From Thinopyrum elongatum (taxonomy: Eukaryota; Streptophyta; Magnoliopsida; Poales; Poaceae): 64,000 nt of DNA. Position 1 is the stretch's first letter. Every line of letters begins with the position of its first letter. Below are positions 37,330-48,430 of the stretch, piece by piece. The notes beneath the pieces were generated by a model, which had not been told where the DNA came from, searched no databases, and saw only the letters and a program-made list of their open reading frames with translations. A program made the position numbers and the translations under genes. Location: the NCBI GenBank assembly GCA_011799875.1, contig CM022301.1, forward strand, positions 13,535,570 through 13,599,569, given 5' to 3'.

Positions 37330-37773
37330 CTATGTAAAACATTTAAATGCAACAACAAATGCGATCATAATTGCAACTAAGGTAACAATTGATCCAACGG
37401 CATAATGATACCAAGCCTCAATATGAATGACATATTTTCTAATCTTTATAATCTTCAAGTGCATTGCATCCATCTTGATCTTGTGATCATCGACGACATC
37501 CGCAACATGCAACTCCAATTTCATCTTCTCCTCCTCAATTCTATTCAATTTTTTCTTCAAGTAATTGTTTTCTTTTTCAACTAAATTTAACCTCTCGGCA
37601 AGAGGGTCGGTTGGAATTTCCGGTTCACATACGTCCTAGATAAAAACATCTATTTCACGTTGGTCGGCATAATTATCATAAACACTAAATGAAACAAATA
37701 GTTATAAAAGATAATATACCACATCCGAATCATAGACAGGACGAGGGCCGACGGGGGCGGATACCAAAACCAT
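37330..37773 (-). CDS. Small coiled-coil and transmembrane protein encoded by C2
   Basis: Two exons are predicted on the - strand: 37773-37720 (ATG, MVLVSAPVGPRPVYDSDV) and 37635-37330, joined across a GT-AG intron with the frame kept. The 119-residue product has a charged, heptad-like middle (NYLKKKLNRIEEEKMKLEL) and one strongly hydrophobic C-terminal segment (YAVGSIVTLVAIMIAFVVAF) just before the stop, as in tail-anchored membrane proteins. It lies just upstream of the Tnp2 relic in the same orientation. Unlike its neighbours it has no stop or frameshift. I recall similar small proteins near Triticeae CACTA transposases, but no described function. Splice sites are inferred from sequence. 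Confidence 0.7.
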
Positions 37774-37889
37774 CGCACTATATAATAACAAACAATAATA
37801 AAATTAAGAAAATTATACAAGTATCTATCTAAATCATACAAGTAAGAATTTTTTTCCTTTTAGAAAGAGGATAAGAAGAAGAGGCTCAC

Positions 37890-38430
37890 CACGGTGGTGC
37901 CGGCGACGAGATTGGCGCGGGTGATCCACGGCGGTGAGGACGGGGACGGGACAGGACGGACCGGCAAACCTAGACAAATCTTTACGAAAATGGAGCTTGG
38001 ACAAGGAGCTTGGAGAGGAGAAAGCTTAAGTGTAGCTCGGGCATTTCATCGAACACCTCATGTGCATAGGAGGTGAGAGCTAGAGCAACACACCTCTCCC
38101 ACACGGCCGGCCAAAAAACAGAGCACTGAGCGGGCAGGGGCGGGGGTGTATATAGGCTTCTATTTAGTCCCGGTTTGTGGCTAAAACCGGGACAGAAGAC
38201 TGACCATTGGTCCCGGTTCCAGCCACCAACCGGGACTAAAGGAGCTGGGCCAGGAGCGAGGCCCATTGGTCCCGGTTCATGTCTGGAACCGGGACCAATG
38301 GCCCCCGAGGCCCGACCGGCGCCCTGGCCTCATGAACCGGGACTGATGCACCCTTTGGTCCCGGTTCGTGAGTGAACCGGAATTAATGCCCTTATCCTGG
38401 CCTCAACCAAAGCCCTATTTTCTACTAGTG
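37890..38430. repeat. C2 end region with subterminal repeats
   Basis: From 38160 to 38430 there are repeated TAGTCCCGGTTTGTGG...AACCGGGAC units in both orientations, finishing in the terminal TCTACTAGTG. The 37890-38160 part is probably promoter and leader for the genes that run leftward. Confidence 0.82.
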
Positions 38431-38433
38431 AAT

Positions 38434-38880
38434 GACGATGTTTATTTATGTCGTTACCTTGTTGAAGGCATTGCTTGGATATGCTCAGACTGTTCTTCAG
38501 GGTGAGAATCTTGATTCTGGCCTTGGTGGTTGGATCCGGTGATGGCGACGCTTGAGTGTCGCACCCTTCCTGAAGGCGTTGCTGTTGAAGAATCTCGTTG
38601 CCCATGTGGTGTCATGAGATGGTTGGTGCGGATATGGTCATTGTTGTAATTTGCCGATCGCAGATCTAATTGTTTTGGGGTTTTTTCTTTTTTCCTCGCC
38701 TACGCATAGTTTTGGTCTTATATGACTTTGCTAGTTGCCGGCGTGTTTTTGTGTGTGTGAGTAGGTGTTGGTTGTGTGCATCCTAGCTATGCAGAGGCCG
38801 AGTGTGTGCTCGTTGTGTTATGTATCTTCTTGATGCTTCATTTTGAGTCAATAAAATCCACCATTTGTCAAAAAAAAAAT
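38434..38880 (+). mobile_element. 3' tail of retroposon R2
   Basis: The stretch continues 16446-16789 after removal of C2 and ends ...AATAAAATCCACC...polyA (38868-38877), with a canonical AATAAA signal about 20 bases before the A run. This is a LINE-like tail. It dates R2 as older than the C2 insertion. Confidence 0.65.
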
Positions 38881-39415
38881 CGATGATGGAAGCTTTTGTT
38901 AGCCTCATCATCGCAACAAGACAAAATAATTTAACATGTGATATCTGTATACGAAGATGCACACTAAATAGCACTTGTATATTTTCATGCCATCTGATCT
39001 ACCTAGGGATATGCCTCTCATGGCTCTCGTGCTTGGGATTATTGATCTCTTCATGATGAGATGGCCATGTCTTTTTCTTCACCTTCCCTCTTTTTTGGAG
39101 ACAACACAATTCTTACATAGTAATCCAAAGAGATGGGATGTCCTGAATCTGATACCAACTACCCCCGCTACAATAGTGGTGAGTGTACACCTTGACACGG
39201 TCTTAGTCCAGACAAGCGGACGTAGATTATTTTAATGGAGCAAATTATTAGAGTGGTTGCACATTTCACAAATTCAAAAAAATTAAGTATTTTTTCTTAC
39301 AAATACAAACCAATTATGTTGGTAATTTAAAATTTTGAGTGGGGGCCTCAGATTCCACTCAGCACTACACTTTTTCGTCTCTAGGTCAAGCAACCTTAGC
39401 TACCTGGTATCATAT
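38881..39415. other. Low-information spacer
   Basis: AT-rich sequence with only short open frames. I see no element ends or domains in it. Confidence 0.4.
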
Positions 39416-39590
39416 TCGTCTTTCGCGACACGATAGAGGGCCGATTGCCTCCCTAATCATGCTTGCCTCCTAGGAAATTTGGAATGAACGTAATGGCAGG
39501 GTTTTCCGCAATGTTTGCGCGATGCCTCCCATTATGTCATCTTAATTAATGAAAATACAAATCTTTGCCTCATTTCAAAAAAAATAAAAA
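39416..39590 (+). pseudogene. LINE ORF2 C-terminal remnant and tail
   Basis: A frame near 39436 reads GPIASLIMLAS, a stop, then EIWNERNGRVFRNVCAMPP, which matches the C-terminal segment common in plant LINE reverse transcriptases (LI.L.SWEIWNERN.RVF). The stop takes the place of the usual Trp (TAG for TGG). A short A-rich tail follows at 39577-39588. Only the last 50 or so codons of the protein can be recognised. Confidence 0.65.
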
Positions 39591-39865
39591 TTGCCGTACA
39601 TACTGCGGTACAGGTTCTGTTTCAAAATTCCACCCTTGGGTATCTTCCCATAGGCGAAGTGCAAGCTCATTTTAACCTTGCTTTAGCAAGAGTCTCTTAG
39701 TAATAAGAAATTTTAAGGTGCTCCTAAACTGATATGGACCGTTGGTTATCCATGATCTAACGACTGATACATGCATCACATCTTACAAGGTAATAGATTA
39801 TCAATAACATTGTCAGGATTAGTATAGACATTTTGCTGTGCTACATTTAGGATAGTGAACATCAG
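39591..39865. other. Spacer without recognised feature
   Basis: Mixed-composition sequence between the LINE remnant and the tandem duplication; nothing identified. Confidence 0.4.
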
Positions 39866-40087
39866 ATCCTTCTAAGTCTTGCATATACAAGGAAAACAAC
39901 ATGCATCATATTTAAAGTTTAAAAAAATGCAGGCTAATTAATGCGAGCTTTTCTTCCCAATCATTATATCTGTTTCATCCTTCTAAGTCTTGCATATACA
40001 AGGAAAACAACATGCATCATATTTAAAGTTTAAAAAAATGCAGGCTAATTAATGCGAGCTTTTCTTCCCAATCATTATATCTGTTTC
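39866..40087. repeat. Perfect 111-bp tandem duplication
   Basis: The 111 bases at 39866-39976, beginning ATCCTTCTAAGTC and ending TCTGTTTC, are repeated without visible change at 39977-40087. The identity suggests a recent event, or an assembly artefact. Confidence 0.95.
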
Positions 40088-40695
40088 TTTGTATTGCACG
40101 CCATATATCTGAGATTGCCAAAAGTATGGAAGTTCAAAAAAAAAAGATTGTCAAAAGTATGGACATGTCAAAAGAGATTCTTGATAAGCAAACGAAATAC
40201 ATGCATGAACGAACAAGTGTTAAGTGGATTATACTGCTTTAGCACGTCCACATTTTCTTATTATACAAGAGGATAAAGATAACGACATTGTGTTCCTTTG
40301 GTATATGAAAAAGAGACAAGGAATGTATGGTATATATATGGCAGTAATTATGTTAACCTTTGGTATGTAAAATATAAATAAGTGAACCATTTTCAATATT
40401 ATTTCTACAAAACCCTTACTATACTTGTAGATGTAGTCTTTACATTGTCCAATATACCTTTAAAAAATGGATGGCTAAGATTAAATTCTTATCTTACCAC
40501 CTAGGAGGTAAGTTTGAGCGCCTTAAAAGAGCTCCTTATTAATATAACAAACATAAAACAGTTTGCATTTAGAAAACATTGAACCATGACACTTCAATCC
40601 ATCAGGTTCTTCAAAGTTGAACCTTGACAAGGGGAGATCGGGAGCAAATTGATTTGAGATGGGGGCGGTGGAGCAGGACGAGAAGAAAGACGAGC
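40088..40695. other. AT-rich spacer
   Basis: No coding or element signature was seen up to a short GC-richer stretch at 40640-40707 that begins with ATGGGGGCGG. That stretch is interrupted by retroposon R3. Confidence 0.4.
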
Positions 40696-40707
40696 AAGAT
40701 GAGGAGC

Positions 40708-41194
40708 GGTGTTTCATCTACCGCAAGGCCGACGATGGATCCCGGCGGCATGGCGCTGCGGAGTTTCGGCGACGGGCGCGTGTGGATGGATACATGCAGG
40801 ATGATGGCGTTGTCTGGCGCCGTGGTGGCGTCGACGACAGGCCTGGCAAGGTCGATGCGTCAGTACTCGCTCTGCAGATGGATCGGTGGAAGACGGCGGC
40901 GGCATCCTCGGTGTGTGCGCCGGACCGGTGTGTGACCCAGTCCAGGTATGTGGCCGGGATGGGGCATCCGGCACTAGATGTTAGGATTTGGTGCGATGTC
41001 TGTTTGGTATTAGGCTCGGACATTTGGTACCACTACATCAAGGGGATAGGAGTAGCGACAGGTGTTGCCTAGAGGGTCGCTTCAGGCTTACTGATGTACT
41101 TCCTTGTAAGGTCTTTTGTGAATAATTAATAAACTGGCCGCATGCATCGTCGAGATGCAGTGGCCGGGGATGCATCCTCCTTTTCTAAAAAAAA
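40708..41194 (+). mobile_element. Short polyA retroposon R3
   Basis: A 12-bp duplication, AAGATGAGGAGC, flanks the block at 40696-40707 and 41195-41206. The 3' end is GCATGCATCGTCGAGATGCAG-like sequence followed by CCTCCTTTTCT and an A run. No domain was found. It probably used LINE machinery. The frame entering from the left is broken by the insertion. Confidence 0.82.
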
Positions 41195-41206
41195 AAGATG
41201 AGGAGC

Positions 41207-41490
41207 ATTATGTATCATCGGATTGGCCGGTGGCAGTGGCATGGTTGCCGCGCATCAGAGTCCACCGCACTTGCATATTTAGAAGTTCAGTGACTTGAGT
41301 TGTACACCCGCAAAAGTCATCTGGTCCTATTTTTGCCTGTTGTGGCTTTGTTCGTCTCTTTTTAACTCATTTTGAGTTCTTGTATCGTACTTCATACTTG
41401 GTGGGTACTTTGATTAATAATATGGCTGCATGCATCATTTTGATGCAGAGGCCAGGGGCAATCCTCCTTTTCAAAAACAAAAAAAAGGAC
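41207..41490 (+). mobile_element. Tail of a second LINE-derived retroposon (R4)
   Basis: The end (GCATGCATCATTTTGATGCAG, GGCAATCCTCCTTTTC, then an A-rich run at 41475-41489) has the same plan as the end of R3. R3 may be nested in it. The left limit was not found. Confidence 0.6.
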
Positions 41491-41990
41491 TTTTGGAGGA
41501 TTGGAATCCTTAGAAAAATTTCCTATGTCGGTAGCTTGATTCCTAGGATTGAATCCTTTTGGAATTTTTCCTAAGGATTCATTTGCACTATATTTCTTAG
41601 GAAATTTTGCATCCACTCAAATCTTTTGGAAATAACCCTTTGTTTTTCTGTGATGAAATCAAACAAACCAAACGCATGTAGGACATGAATGAACATGCCA
41701 TTGCAATCATGCGTTTTTTCAATTTCTGCATTTTTAGAATCCAACAAATCAAAGAAACCCTAGATTGTGATGTGTTTTCAGTAGTTAGTGGATTATATAA
41801 TTTGACGGTTCAACAAGTTTTGCTTTGTACTGCACTGCAGATCTAGCTGCCACTATCCACTGATTGTTCTTACCAATCGAATCACCATCTTCATTCACCG
41901 TGGCAATTCAGTGCAAAGCAAAGCGTGAATGCATTTTGACTTTCGAGCAGATGTACGCCATTCATCTGATGCTGTACATGCATCCTACAC
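41491..41990. other. AT-rich spacer, possible MITE debris
   Basis: AATCCTTAGAAAAATTTCCTAT near 41506 resembles AATCCTTAGAAAACTTTCC near 43919. Both have the look of worn hAT/Harbinger-type MITEs. No inverted repeat or duplication could be fixed. Confidence 0.35.
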
Positions 41991-41992
41991 AG

Positions 41993-42060
41993 ATACTCCC
42001 TCCGTCCCATAATATAATATAAGAGTACATATCTAGCTAGCTCCGACATCTCAAAACATG
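41993..42060 (+). mobile_element. Stowaway MITE end fragment
   Basis: ACTCCCTCCGTCCCATAATA is the hallmark terminal sequence of grass Stowaway (Tc1/mariner) MITEs. Only one end is seen within the next few hundred bases, so the copy is truncated. Confidence 0.7.
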
Positions 42061-42330
42061 ACATACATGAATTGTTCAAACCCTTTTGTGCACGTGCTGG
42101 ATCGAGCTGCCAAGCATACACAGTGATTTGTCTCTGTTTGTTTGTACCCTAGCCATCTCTATCGATCTTAGCATGCATGCGTTGTCTTATCCTCCTTTAC
42201 ATATACTGGTGCCAAAGTGGCACATGCCCCGCAGCCTTACTCTGCTTGCCACTCATCCCGAGGTCATGACACCAAGTACCCTCTACTATTTTTGTCATCT
42301 TTTGGTTGTACTACACAATTATACCATGCT
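42061..42330. other. Spacer without recognised feature
   Basis: Unremarkable mixed sequence with short open frames only. Confidence 0.4.
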
Positions 42331-42730
42331 ACTGTAGATTCCATATAATTTGCATGTAACTTGAAGAAAGAAAAATCATCAAGGGCATCCTTGTGAAATC
42401 CCAATGCCTATGCTAATTCTATAACATGCATGCATAGCAATAAAAACTAACCTCAAGAAAAATCATGTTTTTCATGTGGTGTGGCCAAACAATTCCTATT
42501 ACATATTACACGATTTTCAATTCTGGCCTATAGTATTGTTTCTATATTATTTACCTGCAATTTGAAGATGGAAATTTTATTAAGGGTATCCTCATGAAAT
42601 CCCTACCTATGCTTTTATGACATGCATGGCAAAAAATTAACCTTTAAGAGAAAAATCATGTTCTTTTTTGTGGAGTGGCCAAACAATTTATATTGCATAT
42701 TACTATGTTTTCAATTCTGATAGTATTCAA
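42331..42730. repeat. Diverged ~200-bp tandem duplication
   Basis: The blocks at about 42331-42535 and 42537-42728 share a series of ordered segments: ATTTGCATGTAACTTGAAGA / TTTACCTGCAATTTGAAGA, AAGGGCATCC / AAGGGTATCC, AAAAATCATGTT, GTGGCCAAACAATT and TTTTCAATTCTG. It is an old duplication of unknown origin. Confidence 0.75.
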
Positions 42731-42917
42731 GATGTCATGACATCTAATTTCAATCTTTTTCCATTTTTGTGTTTTTAGTATCCCGCAAATCAAAAAATGC
42801 CCTCTGTTTATTCAGTTATCTATGCATGTGTCGTGCTATGTTTGGTTTTTGTTTTCGCTCTTCTTGGTGTGTGTTTAAAAATAATAATGCATAGAAAATT
42901 TTCCGATTTATTGATTT

Positions 42918-43875
42918 TTTTATTTTTTGTAAAAGGGCCGAAAGCCATACATTAAGTATCACAGATCCTTACAAACACACCCATACAGAAAGATAAAATT
43001 ACATTCAAATCTTTGAAGGTGCCGAAGCCTTCTTCCTCTTGCATCCACCGGCGGCGCGCCATGAGCATAGCTCGATGCCGCCTCTGGGCCTCTGCCTCGG
43101 CGGAGCAAACTTTTTTTAAACCAGGAGCTTATAGAAGCAGCGGCCGGGAAGTCATCGATGCATATTAGGAGACACCGGCGACTGCGGTTTGCAAAGCAAA
43201 TCGCCGCCCCGGAGAAAAAACGCCGATAAGGGCCTATAGAAACACCGAAGACCACGAATGTCGGCCGAATCCAGACGGGTCCACTGAAAATCTAAACCGA
43301 CCGGATCCCGAAAGACCCACCGGAGACACGGCTCCACACGCCCTCTGCCGTTGATAAACACACCAACGAAACGGGGAAAGAGCGGGGAGAACATTATTCG
43401 TAGACGGGACAGCGCCACCGCCTCGCTGCCCTAAACCAAACATGAAGACTCCCTAAAGAAAACCTGAAAAAAATCACCCATGTCGTTGCACTCCAGGTCC
43501 GGGTCAGATGTCGACCTCGCCGCCATCCAGGACCATGCACCAACTTTCTCTTCTCCGGTGACCTAGCCAGGCTGTGTCGCCGTTGAAGATCACCGCGCTG
43601 GATCACCAACGCCGCTGTCGAGCATCGCCTGCCGACAGCCACAGCCCGACCACGCATCACCGTCGCCGTCCCGCAGCAGCACACCACCTCCTTCATACCG
43701 GGCTCCCGATGAGCAGCAACCTCCCCGCCGCCGCCGCAGCCGTGCGGGCTTTGCCCGGCGGCTAACCCTGGAGGCGGCGAGAGAGATCGGATCACGAGGT
43801 GGCGGCTAGGTTAAGTCGCCTGTGCGTTTCCTTCTCTCCTAAGGGAAAATGATTCGTAATATGATATGTATGCTA
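42918..43875 (-). mobile_element. GC-rich polyA retroposon R5
   Basis: A perfect 16-bp duplication, TCCGATTTATTGATTT, lies at 42902-42917 and 43876-43891. The T-rich left end is the polyA tail, so the element reads right to left. Its 5' end is GC-rich, as in R1, and its length (958 bp) is close to that of R1 (936 bp). Open frames on both strands are by-products of composition. Confidence 0.85.
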
Positions 43876-43891
43876 TCCGATTTATTGATTT

Positions 43892-44216
43892 GTAGTGCAA
43901 TGGGATAATTTCGGAGGAATCCTTAGAAAACTTTCCTATAGGGCCCGTTTAAGTTATAGGATTGAACACCATAGAAATTGTTCTTATGAACTACTTCCTA
44001 TGCAACTCGAAAGGAAAAAATTCCATTGAGTCAACCTCATGAAAAAATTCTTTGTTTTTATGACAACCTTGACAAACACCTAATTATCCTTCAAGAAAAT
44101 TTCTATGTTGGTGTATCCAAAATTTTTTACATATTCATAAAAGGCGGTTTCTTTTTCATATTGTATGGTATTTTTTACACTTCCGTCGGTACCTACGCAC
44201 CTATGTACCTTTGCCG
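43892..44216. other. Spacer with possible MITE debris
   Basis: GGGCCCGTTTAAGTTATAGG near 43935 resembles the start of common grass MITEs, but no matching second end was found. Confidence 0.35.
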
Positions 44217-44299
44217 GGCCGAATTTCGTGTTCTGACCCTTTTAGCATAGAAATTCGAGATCTGACCCCTGTTTCAAAAAAAATTGAAATCTGACCCTT

Positions 44300-44575
44300 T
44301 TGCTACCGGCAGGGGGCTCGGCGGTAGGGTCAGGCAACCTACCGCCAAGGGGCTCGGCGGTAGGAAGACGGCCACAGCCATCAACTAACGGCCAACACAC
44401 CCCACCTTACCGCCAAGGGCCATGGCGGTATGTTATGGGATCCTACCGCCGAGCCCCGTGGCGGTAGGGTCCTGGGGTTTTTGGTTGCAAACTTGCTGTA
44501 ACGGTAAACGGCAAATCCCTGGCGGTAGGGTGTGAGAACCTACCGCCAGGGGGCTCGGTGGTAGGGTCCTGTGGG
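44300..44575. repeat. TACCGCC...GGCGGTA hairpin array, T1 left end
   Basis: Five or more CTACCGCC / GGCGGTAGG arms separated by 8-12 bases recur here, and again at 51800-51990 near the right end. They lie just inside the termini and can form stacked hairpins. They may be transposase-binding sites or heterochromatin targets; this is inference. Confidence 0.8.
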
Positions 44576-47500
44576 TTTGCATTTTTGCAAGTTTTAGTGT
44601 TTGTTTTTTCCTAAAGTTTTATCATAGCAAAGATAACGGTATAGTATATATTTTAAGAGCCTAAAATATGCAGATCTCACACAATATAACATGTATCACA
44701 CTTGAGATATTAATAGCAAACGGTTCCACATAGTTTCACAAAAAGCAAATAGCAAACGGTTCGAACTAACACATAATTTCACAAATAACACATAGTTTGA
44801 CAACCCCAACTAACACAAGTAGCCAAGACCGGAATTACTTGCTTCTTCCCCTCTTGGAGGTACGGTCATCGTCCTTCTTAGAACGAGTCTCATCAGGCTT
44901 CTTCTTGCGCCCTCCTCGAGGAATCGGTTTCTGGAATGGGGATGGACTCTGCCAATCCTTCTTTGGCTGATTCCTCTTCGGAAGCTAAGATGGTTAAGTT
45001 GGTGGAGGTCCGTAATCTTCATCGTACTCCTCCTCCCCATTGCTCTCCTCCTCCTATTCTTCTTCATGGGCCTCCTCCTCCTCCTCATCCTCGTCCTCCT
45101 CCTCCCCCTCCTCCTCCCCAACCAACCTAGACGATGAGGCAGCCTGGCTCGATGAAGCGATGTTACCCTGTGTGGCTACAGGATCATGAGCTTCAACCGA
45201 GCCAGCACACCCAAGCAGGCCTACCAGCTTGCAACAATGCTTCACGAACTTCTGCAGTCACAATGAAACAAGGACATAATACCGATCAGATTTATGATTG
45301 CAAATGAACAAGAACATAGGGCATTCTTAGGCGGCTGAAATGTTACCTTCATCGTCTCCCTCATGCTGTTCTCAGAATCTCCGTTCCTGGGGGCACGACC
45401 TAGTGCATCCGAGTCATCAAAGATGCATCTGTTCAGATCGCCGGACTGTGAAGGCATAAGTGAGTCACAATGATGAATAAAATGAATTACATACAACCGC
45501 CGGTTCAAGACAGAGGAACTTGCCACTCTGTTGATCAGGGGTGCAAACTCCCTAAATCCACTCATGTCTCTGATGCTGGCCTGGTAGGCCTCTTCCTCGG
45601 GGTCATCCATCTCCAGCTCCACGATATCTTCTGTCGTCCACCTAGGCCTGAGACGAAGACGGTGCTTCTGGCCATCGTCGTACCACCTCATGTGTTGGGC
45701 GTAATCATCGCAGTCAGTCACTCACCTCTCCCCATCTTTACGCCACCTGCGCCGGTTCCACTCCATCACAAAAGATTTATGCTGCTCTCCCCAGTCTGTG
45801 ATCGACTGATTTTTCTGCCGGCTGAACCTACAAGGCATAAACAACACAAAACATCATAAGAAGGTCAAACGCAAACGAAATCATGGTAACGCAGAACAAT
45901 GCACTCACAAGTGGAGTTCGTGGCCACCGGTATCGTTCGGCATGCCCGGTGGTGTATGCTGGTAGATCCCAAACTGCCTGCCCATGCGGTGTGGCAAGTG
46001 CCACTCGACGGCGTACACACATAGCATGGGCACCATGCACCGCCAAAGACCGTGGTCCTCCTCGCACATCACGTTCAGCTCGAACCCCCACTCTCGGTCA
46101 TGATACGGCCACCAGTTTACCTATTACACAAACATTGGTAAGTTCCCGATGAAAGTTGCGTCAAAGAGAAAGGTGAGCTAGTTCATATAACTGCGAAACT
46201 GTCAGAGCGTCCATCTCGTTGGTGAAGGCCTTGTACGAAGTGTTGGATGTGCCTGTGTAGAGACCCACAATGTCCCACTCGTAAGCTACGGTCATGTATC
46301 GAGTAGAGTCGCCGTCTTCGCCATACGCATCCCATGGACCTCTTCTTAACTTCTCCGGACGCCCCACCGGCAGCCGCTCCCACATCCAAATGGAGATGGC
46401 CCACACAAATCCACCCATACCAGAAGTATCTTCCGTCCTCTGGGTTGCCTCGTCAAGCTACAAAACAACAATTGATGATCAGATATAGCACAATATCATG
46501 GAGCATACATTCGTAAAAAGCTATGAGATGCTCTCTTACCGAGCGGTAAAGGTAGGCCAGAGAGGCGGTCCCCCAACTGTACCCTGCATCCCAGTCGGCT
46601 AGGAAGAAGAGATACGACCAGAGGGCAAAGTTCTCGGAGCAGTCTGGAAACACGACCTCTGTGAGAAGGTACCACAGGTAGGCCCTCGCGTACTGCTCCA
46701 CCGTACCCTCATCGGCATTTGCCGGGCATTTCTTCCGGTTGTTCAGGAGCCAGGGCGGCGTCGGGGCAGTTGTAACACCCCCAGTGGTTAGCCACAGTAA
46801 TTCCATTTTGATAATGCCAAGTCAGCATGATTAACAGTGCATGATCATCATTTGCATCATATTGCATTTCAACTCTTAAGTCAAATTCAAATTAAATAAA
46901 AGTGAAATATAAAAGTTGTCCAACATAAAAACTGAAATGTTCGATAAATAACAAATATTGCAGAGGCTAGTCTAAAATTGAAACCAATAAATAATAAAAT
47001 ACTTAGGTGGCTCTAACATAATTAAAACAGTAAGGTTTAATGCATTTTAATTATTATAAAAGTGGTGTGAACTCAAATTGTCTCCAAACTAAATTTTGGT
47101 AGTAGTTGAGGATACCTAGTATTTGTTGGAGCAATCCCTGTGTTTTGCAAAATTCAAAATGTGGCCTAACAATTTGCTAACTGAGAAAAGAAAATAAATA
47201 AAAGAAAAAGACAAAAGAGAAAGAAAAAAGAAAAAAGAAAAAAAAAGGAAAGAACCCCCCCTCCCCGGCCCAACTGGGCCAAGGCCCAGCCGCCAGCCCA
47301 GCTGCCTCTCCCCTGGCCTATAAGGCCTCGGCCCGATCCCCAGGCCTAACCCTAGCCTCATCTCCCGATCCCCTGCTCCCTCTCGGCGCCCGCCGCCGCC
47401 CGGACCCCGCCGCCGGCGCCGCCTCCTCCGGCCATCCTCCCCGCGCACGCTGCCCGTCCCTGCGCCCCACTGTAAGGGCCACCTCCTCCCTCTCCCTCCT

Positions 47501-48020
47501 GCTCCGCCGGCCCCCTCTGCCCCTCCCCCCCCCCCGGCCTCGCCGGCGCGCCTCGCCCACGCCGCCCGGCCGCGCCCCGCCGCGTTCCGGCCCGCGCCGC
47601 TCCTGCACGCGTGCGCGCGCGTGCGGACACCCGCGGCCACCGTCGCCCCCTGCCGCGCGCTCGTCCGCGCCTCGCCCGTAGCGCTCCGGCCACCGCGCCG
47701 CCCCGCTCGCCTCCGGCCCCGCCGCCTGGGCCGCGCGCCGCCACCCCCCTGCCGCTCCGGCCCCGCGCGCGCTGCCGCGCGCTGCCGCGGCCTCGCCCGC
47801 CCGCGCCCCCGTTCGCGCCTGCGCCCGCGCGTGCCATTTGGGCACCGGACATGTCCGCCCCTGGTCCACTGACCAGTGGGGCCCACAGCCCTGCCTGATA
47901 ATAAAAAAAATAAAATAAATAAATAGTTAATTAAATCTGTTTAATTAGAGTAAATAATTAATTAGTTAATTAACTAATTAGACTAATTAATTAGTTAACT
48001 TAACTAACCCTAATGACTGC

Positions 48021-48050
48021 TGACGTCAGCATAATGTCATGCTGACGTCA
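48021..48050. promoter_or_regulatory. Two TGACGTCA bZIP-type sites in S1
   Basis: TGACGTCA occurs at 48021-48028 and 48043-48050. S2 keeps one at 61902-61909 plus a one-base variant, TGATGTCA, at 61924-61931. The palindrome is a classic plant bZIP/TGA-factor site. Promoter function is inferred. Confidence 0.45.
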
Positions 48051-48430
48051 TCATTTACTATTCTGGATAATTCGAAATTAAATAATTAATTAAAATTCCA
48101 GAAATTGCTAAAATCTTTAGAAAATCATATAAAATAATCCGTAGCTCAGATCGAAAAACTTTGTACATGAAAGTTACTCAGAACGACGAGACGAATCCGA
48201 CCACGCGCTCCGTTCGTCCGTCACACGTCCCTAACTATCCGAACATGCAACCGTTCCCCTCTTTTCATCTGTCCGAATTGCCGGACACTGGGAATACTTT
48301 CCCGGACGTTTTTCCCCTTCGCCGGGATTATCTAGCACTACGATAGAACACCGCTAGCTCTGCTTATTGACATGTCATGCACTTGTTTGCCTAGTATTTA
48401 CTGTTTTCTCCCCCTCTTCTCTCTCGGTAG

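Larger units (their letters stand above)
16790..38430 (-). mobile_element. CACTA element C2, both ends present
   Basis: The left terminus reads CACTAGTAGGAAACAGGGC at 16790. The right terminus, on the - strand, reads CACTAGTAGAAAATAGGGC from 38430. The element is flanked by AAT at 16787-16789 and 38431-38433, the 3-bp duplication usual for CACTA elements. Without Copia B it would be about 13.3 kb. Reading on the - strand it carries, in order, subterminal repeats, a small coiled-coil/membrane protein gene, a Tnp2 transposase relic, a large repeat-rich spacer, and a TnpA-like/ULP1-like gene. Both large genes have stops and frameshifts, so the element looks immobile on its own. Confidence 0.95.

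Noticed and set aside
40659..41072. A 137-codon frame that might be a gene.
   Set aside because: It crosses the 12-bp duplication of R3 and so is a chimera of spacer and retroposon.
45054..45070. That the T1 PMD frame might continue past the TAG at 45054 through more acidic codons to 44994.
   Set aside because: The run is simple GAGGAG repeat, which stays open by composition; no evidence separates a true stop from a mutation, so 44994 is only an outer limit.
47116..47886. Open frames up to 256 codons on the - strand, rich in Arg, Gly and Ala.
   Set aside because: They are in the GC-rich tract of the S1 LTR; the equivalent tract in S2 (61241-61713) does not conserve any of these frames.
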